From Emydura subglobosa (Eukaryota; Chordata; Testudines; Chelidae): 64,000 nt of DNA. Location: NCBI GenBank assembly GCA_007922225.1, contig ML679966.1, positions 38,965,943 to 39,029,942 on the forward strand. Direction: 5' to 3'. The stretch's first letter is position 1. Every line of letters begins with the position of its first letter. Positions 12,196 to 25,719 of the stretch are shown here, piece by piece. Below the pieces are notes generated by a model, which saw nothing but the letters and a program-made list of their open reading frames with translations, was not told where the DNA came from and made no database searches. The translations under genes were made by a program, and so were the position numbers.

Positions 12196-14449
12196 GTATC
12201 CTTCAAAAACTGATGGATAGAACAAGGCAAGCTAAAGCAGAGTATGCTATTAAATGAAATTGCTGTGACAGTGAATATCATTGAAGCTTTGAACAGGTAT
12301 TGCATTTTCACTTTATTTACTGTATGATTAAACAGATGCCTAGTGTTGTTGCTGTTTACTGTTGGGGAATGCTGGAGGTGCTGTCTCCTAATATGTATCT
12401 ATTTAACTACCAGCTCTAATGATCTGCCCTGGTCCTGTGCTATTTTATATTTTTCCTTTCTTTTCTATCTTTAAATCATCAGCAGAAATTTTTCTTTTCT
12501 TTTCTTTTTGCATTGTCTGCTAATTTTAAATCTATTTTGTCTCAGCTTTCAGTTCTGTTAAATGTTGAGGAAAATATACGTTTTCTAGTTTGGAAAAATT
12601 GCAAAAATATTTATGAAAATTATCCTTCTAGAGCCCTTTTGGAGAAAAAGACACACTTGACTAGAGCGATCCTTGTCTTGCACTAACTTCTCCACACCAA
12701 AATCCTTACCTTCAACTCCAATAGTGATAAATCGCACACTCCAGTTCCCATTAATGTCAAGGGGAAGACTGAGTAACTCGAATGGAAGTTAGATCAAGAC
12801 CTGCATGAATGCTTCTATAAAGATAAACTTGTGATTTCTTTAAACCCTTTTTCTGATAATAAATTATGCTTATCCAATGAAAACCATGACAGGTGACTAA
12901 TCACAGTTAACTTTCTTCCCTGGCTGGTAGGGGGAGGTGAAAGAAACAAATCAAATTCCCCAGACTATGGAGCAGCAGCCAAAACCTTAGGGTTTGTTAA
13001 TCACAACTAATAATTTTCTCCCTTCCAAATTTTTAGGTTTAAGTCAGTAGATCCACATTGATGTTAGTCCATAGCCCCTGTCCTACTCCTGCTTCCATGC
13101 TTTCCATGCTTGAGCAGGTGGGCCTCCACACAATGATCCAGTCTGTCTGAGCTCCCCACTCCATGCAGTGAAACCACATCCGTTTTTCTGCCTATTGGGT
13201 CTTATGTGCCCTGTAGATGGGCAGGGGCAGGTTTAGCCTTTATCTTAGGTTTATCTTAGGCACACTGAGGTCAGTGGGAGACATTCAATTAACTGCCCTG
13301 GGTCTTGGCATCAGGTCCTAAATGCATCAAATAGCCATTCATCAAGCTGAGAATATATCCTTTTCAGTAGATGGAAGCCTTTTATGTGTTCTTAATTTCT
13401 AAATTTTGGCATTTTTGTTTTTTAAAATAAGGTCTTTAAAAGGTTTAAAGATGAATAAATGTGCAAATTGAAGATCAAATCAAAACACTTTATTTCAGCT
13501 GCATAGCTTCTCTCCTTATTCATAACAAATAGGTGATGCTTCTCACCTGTATAAACCCAAGGTGCATTCCAGGAAGTGTTTAGGCAACAGTGTGGATCTC
13601 CTGTAGCTGCTTAAAAAATTGTGCCTGCTTTCTGTTCTTAAAATCCTGGCTTCAACCTTGGTTTGATTTGGCCCTTACCTTCTGAGTAGACCCTGAAGCT
13701 TGATATCAATCCCATCCTGGAACTTGACTATGAGCTTCTCAACTGCTCTCACGTTTAGATTTAACTCTGCTCTGACCCTTGGTTCTGATTGCCCTTGTCA
13801 GGACCCTGATAGCCTTTGTCTCCGGGGGGGGCAGGAAGGTGACAGAGCTCTGCTTGAGGACTGAGTCCACTGTGACAAATATGACAATATTCTGCAATGT
13901 CCTAGATAAACCTTGTGGAATGAAGATAAATCTCATTGAATTAAGGAGGAGTACAATGTATTAAAAATGTTTGTGTACTTCTGTGGGATTGTATAGAATT
14001 TCTTTTAAAAAAGGTAGGATTAATGCCATCTCTGTGAGACATCAGGAACTTCAAAGGACTTTTGGGGGCCATACGTGTGAAGTAGATTTCCTAGGAAATA
14101 ATTGGGAAGGTAAGGAAAATGAAAATGACTCCTCAAATCCATCCATTTGAAGCTGCACTTTGAGCAGAGCCTCATTGTATGGCTGATTACCTGTTCATGA
14201 TCTCTCCAAAAAGCCAAACTGGATCAATGAGTGTGACTCATTAGTGTTCTTGTTTGGAGCAAAGAGTGTGATGAACAGTAAAACCCCGGGGGAGGGGGAG
14301 TTGAAGAACTGCTCCAGCCCATGCTGCAGTTGGAGTGATTTCTGGTAAGCTTATTAGCATGTGTGTAGGTTCTTTTTATTGTTTTGAATGTTTTCTCTCT
14401 AGTGCTTTTACCTGAATAATACAATATACTTACTTGTATACTGTGTGAT

Positions 14450-14960
14450 TATGTAGCCATTACACTGGGTACTGTCTCTGAGGGGAGAAGCAAAGTAGGT
14501 CTGCTTAGGCAGACTGTCTTTTGCTGGGAATAACAGAATGAAGGCAGGAAACTGTTCAGCTGGAAAGTCAGAAAGGAGAGAAGCTGGTCTCCACCCAAGA
14601 TAGGCAATGGCTGGGAAGCTGGAAGCTTGAAAGTGGGTGCCCTCGCTGGACCACAGAGGGGGAATACAGATGCAGTTGCCCTGAACTGTGACATGATGTA
14701 CTAGGCCTGATGTTCCCCTGCTGGAGGCCTCACAGTCCTACAACACACTGCCCCAGGAAAAGAGCAGAAGAAGTGAGGTAAGCAGGTTGCTTAGAGAGGC
14801 TATGTGGGAAGCAGTCAATTAGAGTACAGAGGCTGCAGGGAAGCAACCAATCAGAGTCCATCAGGCTCATATAAAAGGAGCTGTTGGGCCTAAGCAGATT
14901 CAGTTGCTGGCTGGAGCCAGAGGAGTAAGAATGGTGCTTCTGGCTAGTAGCAGCAGTTCT
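14450..14960 (+). repeat. GC-richer LTR-like block
   Basis: This block is purine- and GC-rich compared with its surroundings and contains an ordered CCAAT box and TATA box followed by a CTGG/CAGAG-rich stretch. The arrangement resembles the U3-R portion of turtle LTR retrotransposons. I could not find paired LTRs, a target duplication or coding remnants beside it, so it may be a solo or truncated LTR. Class is unresolved. Confidence 0.35.
14846..14880 (+). promoter_or_regulatory. CCAAT + TATA promoter motif, probably LTR-derived
   Basis: ACCAATCAGA at 14846 is followed 13 bp later by CATATAAAAGG at 14868-14878. The spacing and order match a textbook polymerase II core promoter. It is on the sense strand inside a TUSC3 intron. 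Whether it is active cannot be told from sequence. Confidence 0.4.
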
Positions 14961-15154
14961 AGGACTGGACAGAGCATTTTTAAAATAGAAATCATGAGAT
15001 GGGAAACATCTCTTTAAGTCTTCTGCTCTACTTGTGCATCGAATCATGGTTTGTAGAAGTTTATCATGCATAAGTGCAGCTTTCAGATTTAGACTATGGA
15101 TCATTTGAGGAAAGGTTTGCAGCTAAGACCCTTGAATGAGCTTCAATTTTGAAC

Positions 15155-15350
15155 TCTGCTACAGATTTCCTGTCTGACCTTGGTCAAGTCGCTTAGTATC
15201 TCTATACCTCAGTTCTCATCTGTAGAATGTGGATAATTATACTTCTTTCTCCAACCCTTTGTCAGTCTTGTCTCTTTAGACTGTGAACTCTTCAGGGCAG
15301 GCACTGTAAATTACTATGTAAGTAGTACGCTGACTATAATGAGGCTCCAA
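15155..15350 (+). repeat. MIR-type SINE
   Basis: The segment contains the conserved core TGACCTTGGTCAAGTCGCTTAG followed by CCTCAGTTCTCATCTGTAGAATG and GATAAT, then a tail with ACTGTGAACTCTTCAGGGCAGG. This is the MIR/CORE-SINE pattern with its L2-like tail. It is considerably diverged, so it is an old insertion. Confidence 0.75.
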
Positions 15351-16136
15351 ACACAGTTACTATGGAATATAAACAACAATCTGGTCCATCCCCAGGTTTT
15401 GACTTCTTTTTAGGTTTGTTGTCAATCTAGTATTGATGTTAGGGTCTCCAATGACATTTTGATATAACTAGTACATGTGTGAGTCTGAAAGTTGATCTAC
15501 ATTGGAATGCTCCTAGTTAACGTACTGGGATGAGGTATAGTTTCAAAGCTTATAGCTCCAAGATTACAAGCTTCAGTCCTCTTACTCATTGTGGTATTTC
15601 AAACTATCAGGTTTCTGTACAATATAAGCCTAATGCACCTCTTACATCAGTGTAAATCAGGAGTAACTCTACTGAATTCAGAGGAGTAAAGATGATAAAA
15701 GGGGAGAAGAATTGGACTCAATGTATTTCCTTTTTATTGAATGGGAAAAAATGAAAGGAAAAACATGCCAAAATCCATATTACATTAAAAAGCATTCCCT
15801 GCCGTAGAATGGCAGCTACAACTGTCTTTCTTTTAATGCCTTATACCTAAAGATACATATTTGCAGAAGAAAATCAATGCTGAATGCAAGAATAATTTTA
15901 GGTTGAAATTTCTTTATATCTTCTGTAATAATATACTATATTTTTTCAACATCTATTCTCATTAAATTGACAAAGACCTGATTTCCTTCCCAGGAGCAAC
16001 AGTAGCTTGTTATCATGTGCAATTGAGAACAAAGCTTTATATAATTTAAACATATTTCTCACTAGTTCAGTTGGATGATGATTGCCTCAAGCTACTGTAT
16101 GTAATTTACAAAAATAATAGTTTGTTTTATGTGGAA

Positions 16137-16154
16137 TTATATATATATATATAT
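16137..16154. repeat. (AT)n microsatellite
   Basis: A run of alternating TA dinucleotides about 18 bp long, directly visible. Confidence 0.9.
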
Positions 16155-19100
16155 TTTGACTTCCCTGAGTAGTAAAACAGTGATCAATATATCAACACAG
16201 AAAATGAGATGTACCTGCAGTAGACTCAACACAGGCCACATGATAAACTATTAAGTATCAGTGCACATGAAATAGATTTATCTAGACACAAATCTGTATA
16301 TTAGACATTAAAGTAATTTATTTGGAACCAGCAATTTGCTAGATGCTTTACAGACATAATACAATGTCCCTGCTTTGAACAGTTTGCACTTTAAGGGCTT
16401 ATTGAACAAGAGAACAGTTAGAATCCCTGCACTGTGTGACAAGCAACAAATTTAATTTGCTTTGTCCTTAACCTGTGTCAAAAATCAAAGCACATTTTAC
16501 CTGAAGATTTTTTTTAAGACATCTTGTTTCAGATTTTTGGAGCTGCAACATTTTAAGATTAGGTACTTTGTTACTTTAATACTCTGTTTGTGCAATAGTA
16601 ATCCTCCTAATGCAGATTAAGATGAAAAAAATGTTTATCAAAATATTTTCCATTATTAAGCAAATTCTTTGGTTGTACAGCAAGAGATAAATTTAAGATC
16701 ATTATTATAGAAATTTGCAATAACTATTAACTTGATATTCATTTTTCCATTATTAAACCTAAACTTAAATACATTTAATGCTTATAAAATGTTCGCAACT
16801 AATTAGGAATGGAAGTCTCTTTGTAATTTGGTAATTTGGTCTATCAAGTCAAAATTTAATCTGACAGCATGGTGCCATGTAGGTGGATATTAGACAAAAT
16901 GATTGAAAAGGAGAAAGGAAAGCTTATTGGATACAAAGAAAAAAAAAGTCATATGTGATTTTAAGGCTCGCAATCTTGCAAGACATTTCTGTTCCTTCCA
17001 TTGAAGTGCATGGAGTTCTTTGAGGGTGGGGAACTCTTCCTGCAAAAGAGATTAATTTTAGGGCCTCTTTCTTTGTGTCCATACAGTTATTGAAAATGTA
17101 ATAATTGAATGCCAGATTCCAATATATTTACTCATGTTGAGTAGCATGCTTGTGGGGTGAGGTAGTATTTGACATGAATAAGGGTATCAGAATATGGCTA
17201 TCAAAGAGAGTGGGAATAGTGTAATGTAGTTGAATTTAAGTAGTAGAATGATTCTATTTTGTATTGGTTTTTATATTTCACTCATCACCATAGTACTAAG
17301 AGAATGAGAGGGAAAGAATTTAATGGAGAAGAAATAGGACTTAAAAACACAAGGCTATATCATGGCATCAATTGTTAAGCGGCACTCCCGACTGAGTTCA
17401 GTAGAGACTTCTGCTCAACAATTGATTGTGTGATCTGGCCCCAGTTTGTACAATGCATACAAATTAATGCACATTCTCTACTATCTAGTATCCAAATTAC
17501 CAACCAAAATTTTATAAAGTATAATGTAGATTCTTCGGTCTTTCCACCAACTACTTAGTTAAAGAAGAGATTCTCTCATAATTGGTCTCTCTTTCTGTCA
17601 CTCCACTCTCCCACGGCTTGGCTCTCAAAATATGTTGCCCTTCAAGATGTGTTCTGAGCACTATTCGGAGTCATTAAAACACACAGTAGCTCTTTAAACT
17701 TATGCCAATCATCTGAACATCACAATATGTCATTTAGATTTGAACTGCTAGATGTGTGGTACTATATTTGGTGCAATACTTTTCACCATGTCATGTGCTC
17801 TCCTTATGACTTCACTATAGTTTAAAGGACAATATATTGTTGGCATATTTAACCATAGTGCTCATAAAGGATTCAATATTGTTGTAAAATTTACTATAAA
17901 GGCTAAATGAGGCAAAAAAAACTTAGGGTCAAAGTCTGCCTTTGGATGAACACTTGGCTCCCACTGACTTCAGCAGGACTCACGCACACATTTAAGAATA
18001 AAATAGAACATTAATTTATTCATAGGATATTGATTATAGAGATAAAGTGGTACAAATGAGGGTACAGAAAAGGGCTAAGGTGTGATATATTGAAGAAAGG
18101 ACAGATAGACGTTGGAGAGAGATGGAGAGTGTGCGTGCTGTAAGTCAGGTCAATATTTTATATGGGGAAGAAAGACATTAGTAGAACCAGACTTAGTACA
18201 CCAGACTTAAAACGAGGAAATGTGTTTGAAAAGTGAAAGATAGACTAATTGTTTACAATTCTATATTCACTAAATATAGTTTGCTTCTGGCAATGTGTCT
18301 GAGTTTTGTAACCGAAATTTAAGAAATTACAGCTAGTAATAAAATTCTTCAATTTGATTAATCACTATTAATGCTCAATGTTTAAGGAACCATAGGAATT
18401 TCACACAAACACCCCTTTCAGAGAGATGTGTATACGTTTGTGCATGGCTTGCATGCCTCAGGGGGAGGAAAGCTGTAAGAGCAAATTGCAAAATAGCCTG
18501 AGAGTTAGCAATAATTTTATAGTTGGTATGATAACAAATGACACTAACCAGAAAATGTAGGGGCAAGACATTGAGATTTTTAAGATACTGAATACTATCC
18601 CTGAAATGTCATCATTTACAAATTCAGAAGAGATATAACAAAATATGAGGAAGAATTGATTTAAAAGATTAATCCAAGAGACTACATTCACATAGATATT
18701 TTGGATAATACATATCATAAGTAGTATGACTCCCATAGCATAAATGCTTTGTAAACTAAATCAGTAGAACAGGAATATTTCCAACTGGCTTAAATGTTAG
18801 TAAAGAAGTGCCCGGATAATTAAAATGCATAACTTCAAAAAGATAAACAACCCAGTATTTTTAATGTTAGTACTTACTTGTCAAGTTCATTTAAAAACAC
18901 CATTCTGACTTCATTGTTTAGGAGCAGTCTGCTTCTGCAACGGTTCAATATTCTTTCAGAATTTAAACTGCTAGAGAGCACATTCTGTGGAAAGATTTGG
19001 GGATATAGGATAGATTTTTTTTTAGAAGTTTGACTAAAGCGTTTTCCCTGAACCGATGAGATTGGCAGCAGCAGAATGGGAGAGATACAGACAGAGCTTT

Positions 19101-19831
19101 TTCTCTGAGGTATTTTCATTCATCGGAGAATGAGTTAATACCTTACCCACATGCTTAACTTCCTGTACATGATTTTGGGTAACACTTTGTCTGCCCTCAA
19201 CTTCTTTTTGTGGTGGGAAGGGGATTTCACGGTTTCTGGTTTTTCAAAATTTGTTTTCTGTTTGACCGGTACCTTTCACAGCGGAACAAGTGAAAAGGAT
19301 GCATTTTAAGTGGTCTAGCATGCAGTCAGCTACCTATCCTTACCAGTGCTTATTCTGTAATGAAAGAGGTGCCGGGACTAAAGCGAGTTTTTTACATTTA
19401 TAACTGATAAGCAAGCCCAGAGGTGACAGGGCTATGAACTGCCAAGCCTAGAGGCGCCCTGGCGCGAATTTAGCAATGACCCTTACTCTGTTTTGTTGTC
19501 ACCACTTTGAAATGGATTCCAGAATCTTTATTTTTCGTAGGCTCTCAGTTCTCAAATGTCTGGGTTACCAGAGACAGGTGGGTTTCATCAGAGCTTTTCT
19601 CAGGGTTTAGAAAATAACTATATCTAAGGTAGAAAATTGCAAACTAGTGTTTTTACGAAGTTGTAGGCTCATGTGTCTCGGCAAGCAAGCACAGAGTAGG
19701 ACTAGGTGTGTGTATAGTGGGTGAGGCAGTCAGAAATTGAAGTGGCCCTTAATAGGCATATGTATGGATAGTTACAAAGACAGTAGTCATTTGGAGTGCT
19801 GGGATACGGACAGCACACTCCATAAGTTGAA

Positions 19832-19938
19832 AGTCCTCTATGTCTACACTGCAGTGTGAGGTGTGATTGCATTACTGGTTGGCATACCCACACTAACTTT
19901 AATCTAGTTGGCATGTCTAAAATAATAGTGAAGACCAA
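19832..19938. mobile_element. MITE fragment with GTCTACACT terminus
   Basis: It begins CTATGTCTACACTGCAGTGTGAGG and ends AATAGTGAAGACC, imperfect inverted termini of the same kind as the other 'gtctacac' MITEs in this window. No coding capacity. Confidence 0.5.
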
Positions 19939-20455
19939 GCAATATGAATACCTATCCAGGCAGGCTTTTACAGGTATCCAACAACAGGTAAACAGAGGAA
20001 TATTGTGAGCAGAGGAAGAGGGGATCTTCTGAGTTTGCTGGTTGTTGGGTAGGAGAAGGAAAGTTTTTGAATGTGTAGGTATGTGCTGAAGGAGTTATGA
20101 TGCTGAGATTGTTACATGAAAGACGATTCAGAGCAGGAGGGGCTGCTGTTGAGCTAGAGGGATCAGGTAGAAAGAAGAGTCTTCTCAGTCTCAGTGAGTA
20201 GGAATGTGGAGGAGTTATTTCTGAGCTTGGGGGGGTTGAATTGGATGAGGTGAAAGGGCTTTGTGGGGCTCTGAGCAAAGAGGGAACAGGCTAGGTACAA
20301 TGCAGAGGAGAATGGAGTTAATTGCTGAACCCCTCATTCACCAATGAGTGATTTGGTATGGGCTGTAGTGTGGGAGGAAAGACAGAAAAGGAATGACAGC
20401 ATAAGACCTAGACTGGGGAGAGGGAAGTTGGGAATTGGAGAGAGCTGTAAAGTGT

Positions 20456-20473
20456 TAGAGAGAGAGAGAGAGA
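20456..20473. repeat. (GA)n microsatellite
   Basis: A short uninterrupted AG dinucleotide run, directly visible. Confidence 0.85.
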
Positions 20474-21034
20474 TTTTTTACTGCACTCTACAGTAAAAGT
20501 ATCTGTATTTTATTTTTCATTCCAGCATCTCACCAAAGTAGACTTTGCAATGAAATACAAATGGTCACTCATGTTTATGGCACTAGATAAATATAAACCA
20601 GTGTCATTTTAAAGAAATAACATTTGATTTTTCTGGGTTGTTAGAGTAAATCTTTCTTGTGTCATAATTAACAGTCCCTTTTGTCTTTTTTTCTCTCCAA
20701 CATCATTTGAATTTAATTACATTTTTAAGGGAGTAGACAATGGACAAAGTTCAAATATTTTTTTGCTTTCTTCCCTTGTAATTTTATTAATTATATTTTA
20801 TTTCATATTTAAATTGCAGTAGCCTAATTCAGGCCTTATCCAACCAGCTTTCTTGTTGGATAAGAATCTTACACATGAAATGCTGCATTTAAACTAATCT
20901 GTAAAGTCACACTGTCCTTTTCTTCCTTCAAATTCCAGCACTACTAGAATGCCTAAGATTGCTGTGTGTGATCTTATTACTGTTCTCCATATTTCCCTTC
21001 CACACATCCTCCTTGTTTGTTATACTTAATTTTA

Positions 21035-21160
21035 GTGCAACTTCTTCAGGGCAGAGACTGTGTCTTACTGAATGTTGTACAGCATGTAGCACAGTGGCCC
21101 TCTATTTGGGACCTCTAGGCATTACTGCAATACAAGTAAGAAATAAACAAAAACTCTTTA
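21035..21160 (+). repeat. SINE/LINE 3' tail (MIR/L2-like)
   Basis: CTTCAGGGCAGAGACTGTGTC followed by TGTACAGCATGTAGCACAGTGG and GACCTCTAGGCATTACTGCAATACAA is the familiar 3' tail shared by MIR-type SINEs and L2-like LINEs in reptiles. An open frame over it (20959-21165) is a chance one. Confidence 0.65.
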
Positions 21161-22051
21161 ACTAGGACAACTGAAATGGAGATTCTCTGACTGCACAGAA
21201 AATGGACAAGTCAATCTCAGTACACTTAGATGATTACCATATTAATGATTTCATTCAACAGCATTATTGGTGATTTTTTATAGATTCTTTGTAATTTCTC
21301 AAACTAGTTTGGAAGAGTGCATATCATATCCGCTTTCTCATAAAAATTAAAAGGGATAGCTGAATAATTATTGTGAACCACTGACCTGATTTTTATATAT
21401 TTATTATTTGTAGTGTATTTCTTTAGAATACCTCAGCTCAGATGTAGCATCTGGTTTTTGCTGAGATCCTGCTTTTTAATTTTCCAGCTGAGTTGACAGA
21501 AGCAAAAGAGGTCAAGTGTCTTACCCATAGTCATACAATGAATCAACAGCTATGCTAGATTTCTTTTGCCTTTTAACTACATGACCAGCAGTCTGGGTTG
21601 CCACCAGTGTTAAACAGCACTGTTGGTTATTCCTTTTTAGTATTGTCCATATCTTCATTTTTATAAACATACATATCTTTAACAAATTATAAGAGGGAAC
21701 TTGAGGGTAAAGAGAGACATCATAACACACTCATTTTAAAAGAAATCCAATTTTTTCCAGAATTACTATAATACCAAAAATACAGCTGAAGAAAACTTTT
21801 AATCATTTAACAGTCTCAATGGGCTCTGCAAATTTTTTCCTAGACCTTACAAGTCAATAATTTGACCTTCCATATTTCTTCTCAGAGAATCATAAATTTG
21901 TAACTCGTTCTTGTCCAACTCCTCACTCCAGCCATCATCTATCCATTCTATCCTTGCTGTGCCTGATGTCAGAGACAGTAGCAATAGAATAGCTAGAAAG
22001 ATAAAAGTAAGAAAATCAGGTAAATTCACGAGACTTTTGGATTTCTGATGG

Positions 22052-22215
22052 TCTTCTTCGAGTAGCGTACCTATGGGTACTCCACTTTATGTGCTCTTTC
22101 ACCCTGTGTCTAGGATTGGAGATCTTCGGTAGCAGTGCCAGTTGGGCCAAACATGCGCTCCTCCCTATCTCATGCCATGAGCTGTGGCTAGATAGCATTG
22201 TGTGATCTATCTGCT
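22052..22215 (+). repeat. DIRS copy 1 left inverted terminal repeat
   Basis: Begins TTCTTCGAGTAGCGTACCTATG and continues through CCTGTGTCTAGGATTGGAGATC and TAGCAGTGCC. The reverse complement of 26890-27048 aligns along the full length with scattered substitutions. Confidence 0.8.
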
Positions 22216-22454
22216 CTGATTTCCTTCTCAACCATACTTGGTGTGGGATGGAATCTCTAGCAGAGCTCTTCATGGGAAAGTCATAGTGATTTTACCAGTC
22301 TTAGTGTTTCTGTTCAAAATATATAGTTGATAGTCATTTCTGACTCTTTAATTTTCCTTCCCCTCCTGGATTTTTTTCTTCCCTGTTTACTTCTTAGATT
22401 AGAATAGTAATTTTTCCGTTTTTCCCTACAGGGAAGCTCTTCCTACATGGGGTT

Positions 22455-22757
22455 ATGCCCAGATACACCAGGTTTAAGAGGTGCCTTTCCTGCCATGAAA
22501 CCATCCCCATAAGCAACAAGCACTCCTGGTGCATTCGTTGCTTGGGAGAGGGGCACATACCACAGGAGTACACAGATTGCTTCAATTTAAAGGCACAGAC
22601 CCAAAAGAACCATGACCTGGGACCTAGAACCTTGGTTCAGGCACCCATGGATGCCATTCCATATGCCTATGCCCCCACACTGGCCCTACTGGGATCCTTG
22701 GGCTGCATACAGACAACAGTTTCCCAAACTGCCCATTACTCGGAGGGATCAACATAG
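22455..22757 (+). pseudogene. DIRS gag-like protein with zinc-binding motif
   Basis: The frame opens with a small Cys/His cluster: CLSC, then a spacer, then CIRCLGEGH and a further Cys. This CxxC...CxxCLGxxH pattern is the conserved gag-like start of vertebrate DIRS elements and recurs in copy 2 at about 39300. The protein would package element RNA. Sequence up to about 23700 continues gag-like material across several frames with stops, so the gene is fragmentary. Confidence 0.7.
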
Positions 22758-23769
22758 GCACTCTCTGTCCTCCTCTGTATCCAGGCCTGCTGAACTTGAA
22801 GTAGAACCTTTCAAGGATAACTGTTTCAAAGAATAGCAGACTCTCTCCAGATCCCATTGGAGGAAGTGCAAAAAACACAACACAAGCTGCTAGGCATATT
22901 ACACACCTCCATATCAGCTAAAATCACATTTCCGGTCAATGAATCCTTATTAGATGCAGCCACATAGTCTGGCAGACCCCAGCCTCGATACCTCCTATGT
23001 GTAAGTGGGCTGACAAGAAGTACTATGTCCCCTCAAAAGACATGGACTTTTTATGATCACACCCTACCCTGAACTCCCTCATGATTAATTCAGTAAATGA
23101 GAAGGGAAGACATCATCACTCCAGGGCAACCCCATCTGATATGGATTGGAAGAGGCTAGATCTCTTCAGACGTAAGGAGTACTCATCAGTTACACTCCAG
23201 TTTAGAATCACCAGGTATGAGGTGCCTTTGTCAAAGTACAACCACATAAATTACTCCAAACTCAATTAATTGAACACATCTGGGAAGACAAAAAAGAACA
23301 GTTTGAGGCACTTGTAGCTGAAAATGAATTACTGGCATGATTAGCACTGCGAGCCTCTGGAGATGCTGTTGATACCATGGTTTGGTCCTAGAACCATCAG
23401 TGGTCATGAGACAGGCTTCCTGAATACACCTCTCCAGATTCCTGAAAGAAATCCAGGCCACTGTGGAAGATTTCCTTTTGAAGGCTTCGAACTGTTCACT
23501 GAGTGACCTAGGTAATATCTCTATTCGCTAAAGGAATCAAGAGCGACATTATAATCATTCTTCATCTATACACAATGCCAACAAAAAGACCGAGTAGGTA
23601 CCAACCTACCCCAAGATCTCGACCTTCATCTTTCCTCCCACAATGACACTACAAAACACAAAACAATTGACAGAGAGGCCTCTCTCCTCCCTCTCCCCCA
23701 AACGTAGACAGACCGCAACACAGTCCTCTACACCCCCTCCCCACACCTCAAAACAACAGTTTTGAAAAT

Positions 23770-25300
23770 TTGGTCAAGGCCTTGAGATGTCTCCCACTGG
23801 ACCATGCAACCATTAGAAATACTCCATCATTTTGGCAAGCATTTGACCCAATTCCATCCAATATGGCTGAAGATCACCTACAACAAGTGAGTATTGGAAC
23901 CATCAGCAATGGGTACTGTATTCCATTTCTCTCCCTCCTGCCTACCCACCCCCCATTCCTCTTCAAGGACCCTTCTCATAAGGACCTTCTGCGACACTTA
24001 ATAAATCACCTTCTACAATTGGGTGCCATAGGACCAGTCCCATTTCAACAGAGAGGTAAAGGATTTTATTCTAACTACTTCATAATCCGAAAGGATAAAT
24101 GGTGGGTGGAGGCCAATCCTAGATTTGAGAAACCTCAACAAGTTCATCAAACTACAATGGTTCAAGATGGTCATATTATCAACAATAATTCCAGGACTGG
24201 AACAGGGGGACTGGTTCTTGGCCCTCTACCTCCAAGTTGCATATTTCCATAACACCATACACCCTTATCACAGGAGATCCCTCAGATTTGTTCTGGGGTC
24301 AGACCATTGTCAGTACAAGGTGATACCGTTTGGCCTTTCCATAGCACCCAGAGTGTTCTCCAAAATCTTAGCAATGGTGTCAGCATACCTTTGCAAACAG
24401 GGAGTTTTAATATTCCCATACCTAGATGATTGTCTAATCCAAGTTCCATCTCAAGCCAACATGCTTGTATCAATATGAAGGATGATGGACCTTTTCTCAA
24501 AACTAGGCCTTGAAATAAACATGCTAAAATCGATGTTGACACTGGTACAACAACTGGAATTTATTGGGGCCCAACTGGATGCAGTAGAGACGAAAGCCTT
24601 CCTACCAACCCACAGATTTGCCACAATAGTCAAATTACCACCATATGAACCAGTCCACAGGTCTCTGTCAGAATTTGTTTACAATTGCTCGGCCATATGG
24701 CAGCAACCACATTCGTGGTAAAACATGCCAGATTCCATATGCACTGCTTCCAGACCTGGCTCCGAACAGTTTATGTGCCCCACACATAGCCCAAAAAATC
24801 TCTCTCGATACCATTCAAAGTCAAGGATTTATTAGACTGGTGGACAAAACACCATAATGTCTGCACTGGAGTCCTGTTCCTCTAGCAACTACCATCCCTA
24901 ATACTGTCAACTGATGCCTGCCTACTCAGCTGTGAAGCGTGCCTAAAGAATCATATGGTACAGGGCAAGTTGGACATCAACCTCCTAGAATTACATGCAG
25001 TCTGCAATGCATGCCTACACTTTCTGCCAATAATCAGGAACAAGAGTGTAAGGATAATGACAGACAACACTCCCTGGATATTTTATATCAACAGACAGGG
25101 GGAGCGAGATCTCAATCCCTGTGCACTGAAGCACTAAAATTGAAGAACTGGTGCATCCAGTACAGCATCAATATCCCTGACACATACCAATTGGGTAACC
25201 AAAACCCCACAACGGTCTCTTTAAGCAAGAAATTCTTACAAGAACACAAATGGGAGATAGATACAACAACCCTACTAGCAATCTTCAACCATTGAGGATT
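23770..25300 (+). pseudogene. DIRS reverse transcriptase / RNase H, decayed
   Basis: Across three frames the sequence reads as DIRS polymerase: PSHKDLLRHLINHLLQLGAI and FYSNYFIIRKDK (fingers), VIPFGLSIAPRVFSK (motif B region), then the catalytic FPYLDD at 24413-24430, with both aspartates present. Thumb-like sequence (LEFIGAQLDAVETKAFLP) follows in the next frame. RNase H is visible from 24940 as DINLLELHAVCNACLHF and MTDNTPWIFYINRQG. The enzyme would copy element RNA into DNA. Frame changes near 24250, 24478, 24720 and 25137 show it is dead. Confidence 0.88.
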
Positions 25301-25719
25301 CCTGAATGTATATCTATTTGCCACATCTGAAAACACCAAATGCCTATGATTTTGTTCAGCAGTGGGCTTGGGTCACCAATCTCAAAGATGCCTTCCTTAT
25401 CAAATGGAATACACCTCTCCTCTATGCCTTTCTACCTTTTCCATTACTATTCAAGTTGATATACAAGATAAAAGTAGAATAGGCCAGAGTCATCCTAATA
25501 GCCCCAACATGGCCCTGACAGATATGCCATCTTTACCACTTGTGCATGCTGGTTTGTTCACTAATAACCCTTCAACTTGCGCCACACTTCCTTTCTCAGG
25601 ATACAGGCCAGATTCACCACCTGAAACTGGAGCTGTTCCATCAGAAGGCATAACTCCTCCATGGTTCTCTAGGCTTCTGAGATGACCTGTTCAGAAGGGG
25701 CAAAGTAGCTCATTTTAAA

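Noticed and set aside
11913..12257. 114-codon open frame starting well upstream of the TUSC3 exon
   Set aside because: Only 21 codons in the middle match TUSC3; the rest is intron read-through on both sides of clear splice sites.
21847..22029. 60-codon minus-strand frame with a hydrophobic N-terminus
   Set aside because: It resembles a signal-anchor peptide but has no homologue I recognise, lacks splice context and sits next to a transposon boundary; probably chance.
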